From: Patescibacteria group bacterium
GTDB taxonomy: Bacteria > Patescibacteriota > Microgenomatia > UBA1406 > GWC2-37-13
Assembly (NCBI GenBank): GCA_943356515.1
Contig: CALRFM010000002.1
Span: 1 to 22,877, forward strand
DNA: 22,877 nucleotides
Direction: 5' to 3'
The notes under the pieces are model-generated. The model was given only the letters and a program-made list of their open reading frames with translations. It did not search any database and was not told the origin of the DNA. The translations under genes were made by a program, and so were the position numbers. The first letter of the stretch is position 1; every line of letters begins with the position of its first letter. Positions 1 through 6,075 of this stretch are shown in pieces.

Positions 1-601
1 CTATCTTTTCAGGATATCTGTTTGGATCTATTGACTCAATTCGTTTTTCGGCTTGCTCTATGTTATCTGCAACAACATCTATGCGCTCAAGCATTTTATC
101 CAAAGTGATCACTGCCGTTTGAAGCCGTTCTTTGGCACTTTTATCATAAAAATTTGTTTCTCCTTGCTTGAAGCCAATGAGATCTGCATAGGGGTAAATA
201 GCTGCTACTGACTCGTCTGCAGCTTGTATCATATATCGCCCTGCTTCGACTCCGGCTTTGAAGTCTTGACCATAGGGTATAACAGTAGTCCAATACAGTG
301 CTTTGGCATCTTTTTCAAATGCAGCATATTTTTCAGAGATTGAATTGATTCGCGTATCAATAAGATCAATGTCATTTGATCTGAGATCTGCTTTAAGAAG
401 TGTGGCTTCATATGCTACTGCTTGTGCACTTGCCTTCAACTTCATAGCTGGCATAAAAATAAAGATATATCCCAAGATCAATACCACAAAAATGACTCCC
501 AATATACTTGCAAGAGTTATTTGCATTGCTTTACTTTTAAGAAAGCCCGATGAAAAGGAGAATTTCTTTGTTGATTTGATATTACGAAGTAAATTTTTCA
601 T
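1..601 (-). CDS. DUF4012-like membrane-anchored protein (3' part outside window)
   Basis: The frame is open from the ATG at 601 to the left edge, 200 codons with no stop, so only the N-terminal part is visible. A basic cytoplasmic start (about residues 1-25) is followed by one hydrophobic segment (about 25-45). After it comes a long helical, charged region with heptad-like leucines and isoleucines, which should lie outside the membrane. This arrangement resembles the N-terminus of DUF4012 proteins, which in Patescibacteria and Actinobacteria often sit beside exopolysaccharide genes and whose function is unknown. It lies 41 nt downstream of the sugar transferase gene and is probably the last visible gene of the polysaccharide operon. 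The gene is certain; the family call is by pattern only. Confidence 0.7.
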   Translation of the reverse strand, partial: MKNLLRNIKSTKKFSFSSGFLKSKAMQITLASILGVIFVVLILGYIFIFMPAMKLKASAQAVAYEATLLKADLRSNDIDLIDTRINSISEKYAAFEKDAKALYWTTVIPYGQDFKAGVEAGRYMIQAADESVAAIYPYADLIGFKQGETNFYDKSAKERLQTAVITLDKMLERIDVVADNIEQAEKRIESIDPNRYPEKI

Positions 602-611
602 AGATAGTATT

Positions 612-639
612 ATTGTAACTGTTGATACATAAAAAGCAA
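612..639 (-). promoter_or_regulatory. Possible promoter of the DUF4012-like gene
   Basis: On the minus strand TTGCTT (634-639) and TACAAT (612-617) are separated by 16 nt, ending 10 nt before the ATG at 601. The -10 matches consensus at 5 of 6 positions and the -35 is weak. A weak 5-bp stem (AGCAA/TTGCT, 635-652) followed by a short T run overlaps it and could be a poor terminator for the sugar transferase transcript. Confidence 0.3.
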
Positions 640-642
640 ATG

Positions 643-1302
643 CTAGATTGCTCCTTTCCCCGTCAGCATAATGAGTGGGGTCTTAATGATTATCTTAAGA
701 TCGTTGTAAAGCGATATATTTGCCACATACTCTGCATCAAGAATAATGCGTTCATCAAAGTGCACTTCAGACCTCCCAGACACCTGCCACAGCCCCGTTA
801 TACCAGGCTTTGCCTTGAGTACCTTTTTTACCTGAACTTTTGTTTGTGGGTATTTTATTTGTTGATTAGTAAGCTCATCAGGGTAGTATGCCCGTGGACC
901 AACAATACTCATTTCACCCTTTAAAACATTTATGATTTGTGGAAGTTCGTCGAGTGAATGTTTGCGGATAAAGGTTCCGATTGGAGTGATGCGTGGGTCA
1001 TTTTGAAGCTTATAACTTTTCTTCTTATATTCTTCATACAACTCTTTGAACCGAGGGTCATTACGAAGAATTTTGTGAGCATTTTCTATCATGGAACGAA
1101 ACTTATACATTCTAAAGGTATTACCAAACTGACCGATACGCTCTGGTACATCTGCAAAGATGGGGCCTTTTGAAGTGAGCTTAATCATGATAGCAAGAAT
1201 GACTGATGGAATAAGAAAGATCGCAAGAAGGATAAGAGCAAAAACAATGTCCATGAGCCGTTTGGTGATTTGTTGGTAAGAAGTACCGTTTAATAATATC
1301 AT
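643..1302 (-). CDS. Polyprenyl-phosphate sugar-1-phosphate transferase (bacterial sugar transferase family)
   Basis: This enzyme would start polysaccharide assembly by moving a sugar-1-phosphate from a nucleotide sugar onto undecaprenyl phosphate at the inner membrane face. The 219-aa length fits the short PglC-like monotopic form without the multi-span N-terminal region of WbaP. A hydrophobic re-entrant segment lies at about residues 17-40, followed by the basic MYKFRSM motif, then the LDELPQ motif with the Asp-Glu pair that is catalytic in this family, then MSIVGPR and PGITGLWQVSGR. The order and spacing are canonical. It lies 16 nt after manC and is probably cotranscribed with it. The sugar specificity cannot be read. 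The stop codon is TAG. Confidence 0.92.
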   Translation of the reverse strand: MILLNGTSYQQITKRLMDIVFALILLAIFLIPSVILAIMIKLTSKGPIFADVPERIGQFGNTFRMYKFRSMIENAHKILRNDPRFKELYEEYKKKSYKLQNDPRITPIGTFIRKHSLDELPQIINVLKGEMSIVGPRAYYPDELTNQQIKYPQTKVQVKKVLKAKPGITGLWQVSGRSEVHFDERIILDAEYVANISLYNDLKIIIKTPLIMLTGKGAI

Positions 1303-1318
1303 AACGTATAAAAACCCA

Positions 1319-2404
1319 TTAGGTCAGATGCTCATTCTCAGTTCCCTGAAAGTTGTTAACAATATTTTTTATCTTCGTTACCGATGATTTTTTTGCCACA
1401 AGGAGTGCGTCATCGGTATTTACAATGAGTAAATCATCCAGATCTACTCCAACAATGATTTTTTTACCTTCATAATTATATACCAAACAATCTGCACTGT
1501 CTTCAAGCATTACCTGACCTTTGGTTATATTATCGTGTCTCTGATGCTCTAACGCTTCTTTCAACGCTTCCCACGCTCCCACATCACTCCAGCCGATGTC
1601 TTCAACCACCACATGAGCATGTGTTTTATCCATATGTTCAAGCACCGCATTATCAAAGCTTATTTCCGGCATGTCTGCGTAATGTTCGTCGACCTGTTTA
1701 CCAAATTCTGTAAAATCCTTGGCATGTACAATGTGTTCAGTCACCGCATGTACTTCTGGAGCATATGTTTTGAACAACGAATACATAAACGCCGGAGACG
1801 TAACGAAGTAACCCAAATTCCAACAGTATTGTTTGGAATCAAAATACGATTTTGCGGTAGTGGCATCGGGGCGATATTTGAATCCCAAAAACTCATTAAA
1901 TCCAATATCTTCAGAAGAAAACATCTTTTTACCAATATGGATCCAGCCCAAATTTTCCGATGCAAAACGAGGTTTCTGTCCAATGAAGATTACTTGATCG
2001 GGAGACTTTTTTATCTGTTCCCCCGATTCGAGAATAATTTTTTTGAATAAATCAATCTTGTTTACCAAATGATCACTCCATAAGATAATGACCGGTTCGT
2101 GAGGGAACTTCTGTGCCAAATGCCCCATGATGAGTCCTACTGCAGGGCCCACATCGCGCTTGGCAGGTTCGGCAATAATGTTTTCTTTTGGTATAAACGG
2201 AAGTTGCTCTTCAACCAAGCGTACATATTGCTTACCGGTGGAAATATATATATCTTCTGCTGCAAATTCTGGAAGTAACCGCTCCGCGGCAAGCTGAAGA
2301 GTAGAATTGTCACCCACTATTTTTTCAAATTGTTTGGGTGATTTTTTGCGTGAAAGGGGCCACAATCTGGTTCCCACTCCCCCTGCAAATATTACTGCTT
2401 TCAT
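1319..2404 (-). CDS. manC: Mannose-1-phosphate guanylyltransferase (GDP-mannose synthesis)
   Basis: It makes GDP-mannose from GTP and mannose-1-phosphate in the cytoplasm, supplying mannosyltransferases. The N-terminal FAGGVGTRLWPLSRKKSPKQF segment is the nucleotidyltransferase signature. Further family landmarks are the DHLV motif (about residues 85-90), NLGYF, FDNAVLEH and GWSDVGAWEAL. At 361 aa it matches the monofunctional form without a C-terminal phosphomannose isomerase domain. The start overlaps the stop of the upstream GT4 gene as ATGA (2401-2404), indicating translational coupling. Together with the GT4 and the lipid-linked sugar transferase it points to a mannose-containing surface glycan. 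No palindromic repeat is inserted in this gene, unlike its upstream neighbour. Confidence 0.93.
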   Translation of the reverse strand: MKAVIFAGGVGTRLWPLSRKKSPKQFEKIVGDNSTLQLAAERLLPEFAAEDIYISTGKQYVRLVEEQLPFIPKENIIAEPAKRDVGPAVGLIMGHLAQKFPHEPVIILWSDHLVNKIDLFKKIILESGEQIKKSPDQVIFIGQKPRFASENLGWIHIGKKMFSSEDIGFNEFLGFKYRPDATTAKSYFDSKQYCWNLGYFVTSPAFMYSLFKTYAPEVHAVTEHIVHAKDFTEFGKQVDEHYADMPEISFDNAVLEHMDKTHAHVVVEDIGWSDVGAWEALKEALEHQRHDNITKGQVMLEDSADCLVYNYEGKKIIVGVDLDDLLIVNTDDALLVAKKSSVTKIKNIVNNFQGTENEHLT

Positions 2405-3492
2405 ATAGCGTTTCGTATGTTATTCATAAAGGTATTTTTGGAAAACTGAGAAAGCGTCTTCCTTCTATCTTTTAAATTGTACTTATCACGCTTAAAATGT
2501 GCAACAGCATCTCGTATGGCATTTGCAGACTGCATATTAAAAAATGTTCCTGTTTTTCCCTCAATAACCGTCTCACATGCTCCCCCTTTGTTGTAAGTAA
2601 TCACAGGGCAACCAAAAAATTGTGCCTCAAGTGATACGTATCCAAAATCTTCTTCTTGAGGCATGATAAGGGCTTGAGCATTTGAATAATACTTAGCCAG
2701 TTGGGTATCTGTGGCATTGTGGATAAACGTGACATTCTTCCCTGCCATAGATCTGAGGTGAGATGATTGGGTTCCACTTCCCACGATGATGAGATGTTTG
2801 TCTGGCAGATCTCTAAATGCTCTAATAACTAAATCGACTTTTTTATACGGTTCTAATCTTGATACGACTAAAAAATATTCTCCATTGTCATTGCGAGTGA
2901 AACGAAGCAATCTCTCCCAATACTCTTCATCAAACGGCGGGTAAACAACCATCGACTCTCGATCGTAATATTTCTTACATCGGTCGGCAACGGTTTTTGA
3001 TATTGAGACGATGCTGTCTGGCCGCTGCGCTGCAACATAATCCCATTTTTTTACATATTGGATGAATGGCTGGATGAGGGATTTTGTCATTCCCGCGAAG
3101 GCGGGAATCTGACTCCACAACCATCTGGTGGGTGTTAGTAAAATACACACATGTTTCGTATGTGGTTGAGTGATAACGCATTTAGCAAATGAAGAAGTGA
3201 CCGATATCACAAGATCATATGATGAGAAATCAAAACTCTCAAAAGCGTATGGATAAAAGGGAAGCGATAAAATCCGGTTCGATTTAATGAAAGATGGAAG
3301 ATGTTGGATAAAAGACGTTTTGACCTTGTCATCCCGGACTTGATCCGGGATCCAGTCGGCCTTTTTGTAGTCGACGTATGAAGTATACCAATCGGCCTCC
3401 GGATACATCTCTGAAAGAGTAACAAGCATCCGCTCCACCCCTCCCATTTTATCCATCCAGTCATATACGATTGCTATTTTCTTGTCTGGCAT
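2401..3492 (-). CDS. GT4 glycosyltransferase (mannosyltransferase-like) carrying two repeat-derived insertions
   Basis: This 363-aa GT-B fold enzyme would transfer a sugar, plausibly mannose given the coupled manC, to a lipid-linked oligosaccharide. The N-terminal domain starts IAIVYDWMDKMGGVERML. The C-terminal domain has VVSRLEPYKKVDLVIRAF (donor site), IIVGSG and the EEDFGYVSLEAQFFGCPVI stretch that contains the E-x7-E motif of GT4. Two short peptides look foreign: about residues 47-55 (IPDQVRDD) and about 128-136 (IPAFAGMT). Each is encoded by a palindromic repeat (3328-3355 and 3086-3110) inserted in frame. The reading frame stays open, so the protein is probably functional. A TATAAT box ends 6 nt before the ATG, so the mRNA may be leaderless. 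Confidence 0.9.
   Translation of the reverse strand: MPDKKIAIVYDWMDKMGGVERMLVTLSEMYPEADWYTSYVDYKKADWIPDQVRDDKVKTSFIQHLPSFIKSNRILSLPFYPYAFESFDFSSYDLVISVTSSFAKCVITQPHTKHVCILLTPTRWLWSQIPAFAGMTKSLIQPFIQYVKKWDYVAAQRPDSIVSISKTVADRCKKYYDRESMVVYPPFDEEYWERLLRFTRNDNGEYFLVVSRLEPYKKVDLVIRAFRDLPDKHLIIVGSGTQSSHLRSMAGKNVTFIHNATDTQLAKYYSNAQALIMPQEEDFGYVSLEAQFFGCPVITYNKGGACETVIEGKTGTFFNMQSANAIRDAVAHFKRDKYNLKDRRKTLSQFSKNTFMNNIRNAI
3086..3110. repeat. In-frame palindromic repeat in the GT4 gene (ATTCCCGC/GCGGGAAT)
   Basis: Arms ATTCCCGC (3089-3096) and GCGGGAAT (3101-3108) flank a GAAG loop, preceded by GTC. On the minus strand it encodes the core of SQIPAFAGMTKS, at the point where related GT4 proteins have a variable loop between the conserved TPTRWLW-like and KKWDYVAAQR-like segments. 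Confidence 0.85.
3328..3355. repeat. In-frame palindromic repeat in the GT4 gene (ATCCCGGA/TCCGGGAT)
   Basis: Arms ATCCCGGA (3331-3338) and TCCGGGAT (3344-3351) flank a CTTGA loop, bounded by GTC and CCAG. On the minus strand it encodes DWIPDQVRDD between the N-terminal beta-alpha unit and the conserved KVKTSF segment. It shares its layout with the repeat at 9363-9390. Confidence 0.85.
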
Positions 3493-3498
3493 GAAGGT

Positions 3499-3504
3499 AT
3501 TATA
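3499..3504 (-). promoter_or_regulatory. -10 element of the GT4-manC operon
   Basis: A perfect TATAAT on the minus strand ends 6 nt before the ATG at 3492, which would put the transcription start at or next to the start codon. No convincing -35 box is seen 16-18 nt upstream. Confidence 0.45.
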
Positions 3505-3536
3505 TATGACGATGAATAGTGCGTTTTTACCCTTTC

Positions 3537-3590
3537 AGTTGTGGAGTCCACAACTTGTGGATAAAAAGGGATAAAAAAGCCATCCACAAC
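3537..3590. other. Dyad and cluster of TCCACA motifs including a perfect DnaA-box 9-mer
   Basis: AGTTGTGGA (3537-3545) and TCCACAACT (3547-3555) form a 9-bp dyad around one base. It is followed at once by TTGTGGATAA, whose complement contains the DnaA consensus TTATCCACA (3556-3564), and by ATCCACA at 3582-3588. So there are four TCCACA-type sites in about 55 bp. It could be an operator or a DnaA-binding cluster. There is no replication gene nearby, so an origin is not claimed. Confidence 0.4.
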
Positions 3591-3609
3591 TATATGCTGA
3601 AGGATGGCT
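3571..3609 (-). terminator. Rho-independent terminator of the KilA-N region
   Basis: On the minus strand AGCCATCC pairs with GGATGGCT (8 bp, 16-nt loop) and is followed by TTTTTTA. It lies downstream of the KilA-N gene and upstream of the GT4 promoter, so it separates the accessory island from the polysaccharide operon. Confidence 0.7.
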
Positions 3610-3620
3610 GAACCCCGTTG

Positions 3621-3669
3621 AGATCCCCCTTCAAGAAGGGGGTCTCCGACAGTATGTCGGAGGGGGGAT
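3621..3669. repeat. Composite palindromic repeat with alternative pairings
   Basis: CCCCCTTC (3625-3632) pairs with GAAGGGGG (3635-3642), and CTCCGAC (3644-3650) with GTCGGAG (3656-3662). The outer ATCCCCC (3623-3629) can instead pair with GGGGGAT (3663-3669). The unit can therefore fold as two hairpins or as one long nested stem. Together with the following repeats it fills the gene-free stretch 3610-3802. Confidence 0.8.
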
Positions 3670-3702
3670 GCTGATGTATTGCTTTGCCCAAGATCTTACA
3701 TT

Positions 3703-3803
3703 GTCATCCTGAACTTGTTTCAGGATCTTACACTGTCATTGCAAACGGAGTGAAGCAATCTCATAATGTGTTATCCAGAGGGAGTGAAACGACCGAAGGA
3801 TCT
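3703..3803. repeat. Tandem cluster of three palindromic repeat units
   Basis: Unit 1 (3703-3728) is GTC plus ATCCTGAA/TTCAGGAT with a CTTGT loop. Unit 2 (3735-3762) begins GTCATTGCAAACGGAG and ends GCAATCTC. Unit 3 (about 3771-3803) is ATCCAGAGGGAGTGAAACGA with GAAGGATCTC. All share a GTC(A/T)-type left edge and an AT(C)CTC or GATC right edge. Unit 3 reaches the TGA stop of the KilA-N gene. Confidence 0.8.
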
Positions 3804-4627
3804 CAAATCTTCTCTAATTTTTTTATACTCGGATTCCCTAAGAGTGATTTCATTTGTCGTATTGCACTTTCATTTAAAGTGAGTAGCCTTTCATTTTGAG
3901 GAATTCCTCTTTCGATATACTCTGCGTTTATATTTTCTAAGTTTGCAAGACACACAAGTTGAGTCACGTTTGCATAATCACGAATATTACCATCTTTCTT
4001 AGGATTTTTATTTCTCCATTCTTTTGCAGTCATACCAAAGAGCGCTTTGTTTAATACATCCGCTTCGGTCGCATACACAACAGTGGCATCTTTTTTAGAT
4101 AATTTTTGAGGAAAAACAATATGCTCTTTAATAGAATCAGTATGAATCTTGTAGTTTATTTTTGTAAGCATTCGCTTGGCATCCCAGCCTAGAGTCAGTC
4201 TTTCATTTTCTTCGACCTTGAGTCTCTGAAACTCTTTGATTAAGTACAACTTAAACTCTGCAGAAATCCAAGTGGCAAACTCAAAGGCAATATCTTTGTG
4301 TGCGAAGGTGCCACCACCATTTCCCGATCGAGAAATGACTCCAATAGCACCTGTTTTTTCAATCCACAACTGAGGGGACAGAGTAAAGCTATTAGCACCG
4401 GCATCTTTTTTAAAGGAGTCGAATTCGACCCCTTTGAAATTAGGGTTATTTATACGCTCCCAAATGCCCAAAAACTCTATAGTGGAGTAATTTCGCATCC
4501 AGTTCTTAACAACGTCTTTTGGTTCCAGAGGATTTTTGTACCGAGCTATATCGGTGAGTGAAATATAATCATTTTCATTTTGTGAAAACGTATAAATCTC
4601 CAACCCTTGTGTATTTATTTTTTTCAT
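3803..4627 (-). CDS. KilA-N domain protein
   Basis: The 274-aa protein has a KilA-N-like DNA-binding domain at about residues 10-140, with the landmarks YISLTDIARYK, VVKNWMRNYSTIEFLGIWE, WIEKTGAIGVISRSGNGGGTFAHKDIAFEFATWIS and FKLYLIKEFQRLK. The C-terminal half (about 190-270) is a helical region containing FGMTAKEWR. The domain is typical of large DNA viruses and phages and is common as a stand-alone gene in bacteria, where its role is not established. No phage structural genes surround it. The TGA stop lies at the edge of a palindromic repeat, so the native C-terminus may have been altered by the insertion. No clear ribosome-binding site is seen. Confidence 0.85.
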   Translation of the reverse strand: MKKINTQGLEIYTFSQNENDYISLTDIARYKNPLEPKDVVKNWMRNYSTIEFLGIWERINNPNFKGVEFDSFKKDAGANSFTLSPQLWIEKTGAIGVISRSGNGGGTFAHKDIAFEFATWISAEFKLYLIKEFQRLKVEENERLTLGWDAKRMLTKINYKIHTDSIKEHIVFPQKLSKKDATVVYATEADVLNKALFGMTAKEWRNKNPKKDGNIRDYANVTQLVCLANLENINAEYIERGIPQNERLLTLNESAIRQMKSLLGNPSIKKLEKI

Positions 4628-4691
4628 AATCTGAATTTAAGCTGATAAGATGTAATTTATAAGTTATATAATGGTACCACATTACCCCACT

Positions 4692-4750
4692 GTCATCCAG
4701 AGGGAGTGAAACGACCGCATGCCCGCCTATGGAGGGAAGGATGCATGCAT
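4692..4750. repeat. Palindromic repeat, unit-3 type, with an extra insert
   Basis: It starts GTC then ATCCAGAGGGAGTGAAACGA, as in the unit at 3771-3803. The shared GACCGAAGGAT core is interrupted by about 20 bp (CATGCCCGCCTATGGAGG). It ends in a GCATGCAT run. It is partial or rearranged compared with the other copy. Confidence 0.7.
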
Positions 4751-4762
4751 CGGTAAATTGGA

Positions 4763-4813
4763 GTCATCCTGAACTTGCCTGTCCCGATCGGAGCATCGGG
4801 GATTCAGGATCCA
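4763..4813. repeat. Nested palindromic repeat (hairpin inside the loop of another)
   Basis: The outer arms ATCCTGAA and TTCAGGAT equal those of the unit at 3703-3728. Its loop holds a second palindrome, CCCGAT/ATCGGG with a CGGAGC loop. The intervening stretch 4628-4691 upstream of the KilA-N gene is AT-rich, and I see nothing else firm in it. Confidence 0.8.
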
Positions 4814-4827
4814 GAATTGTTTGAGGA

Positions 4828-4968
4828 TTACTTCTCAATCTCTTCTTCTACTTTCCTCTTTGCCTCTTCCAACAATTGTTTACTTTCCTTTCTCAGCCTA
4901 TGACTCTCTTTGATTTTTTTCAATTTATTTTTATATTTCAAAACAAATAAAGAATCAGAAACCCTACT
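4828..4968 (-). pseudogene. Remnant resembling the C-terminal coiled coil of a type I restriction specificity subunit (HsdS)
   Basis: An open frame of 46 codons with no start codon is bounded by a TAA at 4969-4971 and ends in TAA at 4828-4830. It encodes a highly charged helix containing KIKESHRLRKESKQLLEEA and ending KRKVEEEIEK. That pattern is familiar from the C-terminal ends of HsdS proteins. It begins 15 nt after the SEC-C gene stop and abuts a palindromic repeat. It is probably what is left after deletion of a restriction locus. The alternative is a chance charged frame; with no start codon, independent expression is unlikely. Confidence 0.45.
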
Positions 4969-4983
4969 TTACATTTTAACTAA

Positions 4984-5931
4984 TTAGATGAACTTTTCAC
5001 AACAATTTTTGAACTCTAAACCACTTTCGCATAAGCATGAACTATTTTCACCTGGTCTAATATTATCTTCTTTCAAAAGCTTGTTACTTTTTGAAGCTCT
5101 AATCTCTGGAATAATCCAATTTGGATCTTCCAGATATTCTAAATGTGCTAATGCTATTTCCCTTGTAACTGCACTCCATCCATTTATCCTTTCTAACAAA
5201 AGCTTAACTTCATCATCTGAAAACTTTTTAAATATCCCTGCAATCAACATTTTTTTTCGTCCCTTAATTTCAACTTTATCTATTAAAGCTATATCATTTT
5301 TTTGAAAATTCCAAAGTGTCTGTGTTGTTTTTGTTGCTTGAATAACTTTAAAGCTATGTTTTGTATTAAAATTAACACTTATTAAAAAATTAACATCAAT
5401 TACTCCTTTGCCTCTTCTTTTCCCTTTCACAAACTCTCTTGCGATATTATAAAAAGTTGCCTTGCCTTTTTTTACTTTATTTTTTATCCAATTTTTGAAA
5501 TAAGGATATTCTTTCTCATTTATTGCTCCCTCCATAAGCATTTGTCTGGCTGGTTTAATTGCATAAATTTTAGATAGTAATCTGTCGGATAATCCTTTTT
5601 TTGCTTTATATAAAAATCTTGCAATCTCTTGAGTATGATAACTACTGTATATTTCAAATGGAAGTTTGCCTTTTTTTGTAATTTCCGTTTCACCAAACAT
5701 TAATGCCAAAACTACAATATCTTCCCAAACCTCAACCCATTTTGATAATAATTCTAATATGATTGTGTTTTTACTTATTTGTTTATCTGGATTATTTTTA
5801 GCTTTTTCATATCCTTCATATAACCAATTCGCAATATCCGCTCTTGCATGTGAATTATAAAGCGCAATGGACTCTAAAATTGCTTTTAAAAAATTCTCAG
5901 GAGTATGTATTGATGACTTTATTAATGCCAT
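4984..5931 (-). CDS. Uncharacterised protein with C-terminal SEC-C zinc-binding motif
   Basis: This 315-aa soluble, lysine-rich protein is mostly helical by composition. The last 25 residues contain CLCESGLEFKNCC, the SEC-C metal-binding motif (C-x-C-x8-C-C type) also found at the end of SecA and in many otherwise unrelated proteins. I do not recognise the first 290 residues. A basic stretch, KNKVKKGKATF then KGKRRGKG at about 150-175, could contact nucleic acid, which is speculation. The gene looks more AT-rich and homopolymer-rich than its neighbours, consistent with recent acquisition. It lies between a restriction-subunit remnant and a putative nuclease. A TATTAT box ends 6 nt before the ATG. 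Confidence 0.8.
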   Translation of the reverse strand: MALIKSSIHTPENFLKAILESIALYNSHARADIANWLYEGYEKAKNNPDKQISKNTIILELLSKWVEVWEDIVVLALMFGETEITKKGKLPFEIYSSYHTQEIARFLYKAKKGLSDRLLSKIYAIKPARQMLMEGAINEKEYPYFKNWIKNKVKKGKATFYNIAREFVKGKRRGKGVIDVNFLISVNFNTKHSFKVIQATKTTQTLWNFQKNDIALIDKVEIKGRKKMLIAGIFKKFSDDEVKLLLERINGWSAVTREIALAHLEYLEDPNWIIPEIRASKSNKLLKEDNIRPGENSSCLCESGLEFKNCCEKFI

Positions 5932-5937
5932 AGTTTG

Positions 5938-5943
5938 ATAATA
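5938..5943 (-). promoter_or_regulatory. -10 element of the SEC-C gene
   Basis: TATTAT on the minus strand ends 6 nt before the ATG at 5931, predicting a leaderless or nearly leaderless mRNA. No good -35 is seen. Confidence 0.35.
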
Positions 5944-5977
5944 TTTGTTAAGAATTTGTTCAGCCTATCCCTGTTGA

Positions 5978-5999
5978 TGAATAAATAAATATTTATTCA
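5978..5999. promoter_or_regulatory. 22-nt AT-only-armed palindrome upstream of the SEC-C gene
   Basis: TGAATAAATA and TATTTATTCA are perfect 10-nt arms around AA. It lies about 47 bp upstream of the SEC-C start codon. Without a T run or GC content it is more likely an operator-like dyad than a terminator. Confidence 0.5.
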
Positions 6000-6027
6000 G
6001 TCAGATCTATTTATTCTTAAGTATTAA

Positions 6028-6052
6028 AACTTTCCACAACTGGAAAGTTGTG
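6028..6052 (-). terminator. Terminator with competing hairpin after the putative nuclease gene
   Basis: On the minus strand AACTTTCC pairs with GGAAAGTT (6028-6035 with 6042-6049), followed by TTTAATA. A second stem, CACAACT with AGTTGTG (6035-6041 with 6046-6052), shares the same bases and excludes the first. It lies 24 nt downstream of the gene ending at 6076. Confidence 0.55.
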
Positions 6053-6075
6053 CTTACTTCTATTAATAATGTCAC

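Noticed and set aside
303..924. Plus-strand open frames at the left end
   Set aside because: Antisense to the DUF4012-like and sugar transferase genes, which have clear family motifs or membrane layout.
1613..2050. Plus-strand open frame of 145 codons
   Set aside because: It lies fully inside manC on the other strand, has no family pattern and no promoter.
3537..3590. Chromosomal replication origin
   Set aside because: Only one perfect DnaA box, no dnaA/dnaN or AT-rich unwinding region adjacent; kept as a motif cluster only.
3621..4813. CRISPR array
   Set aside because: The repeats differ from each other, are not evenly spaced, are palindromic throughout, and no cas gene is near.
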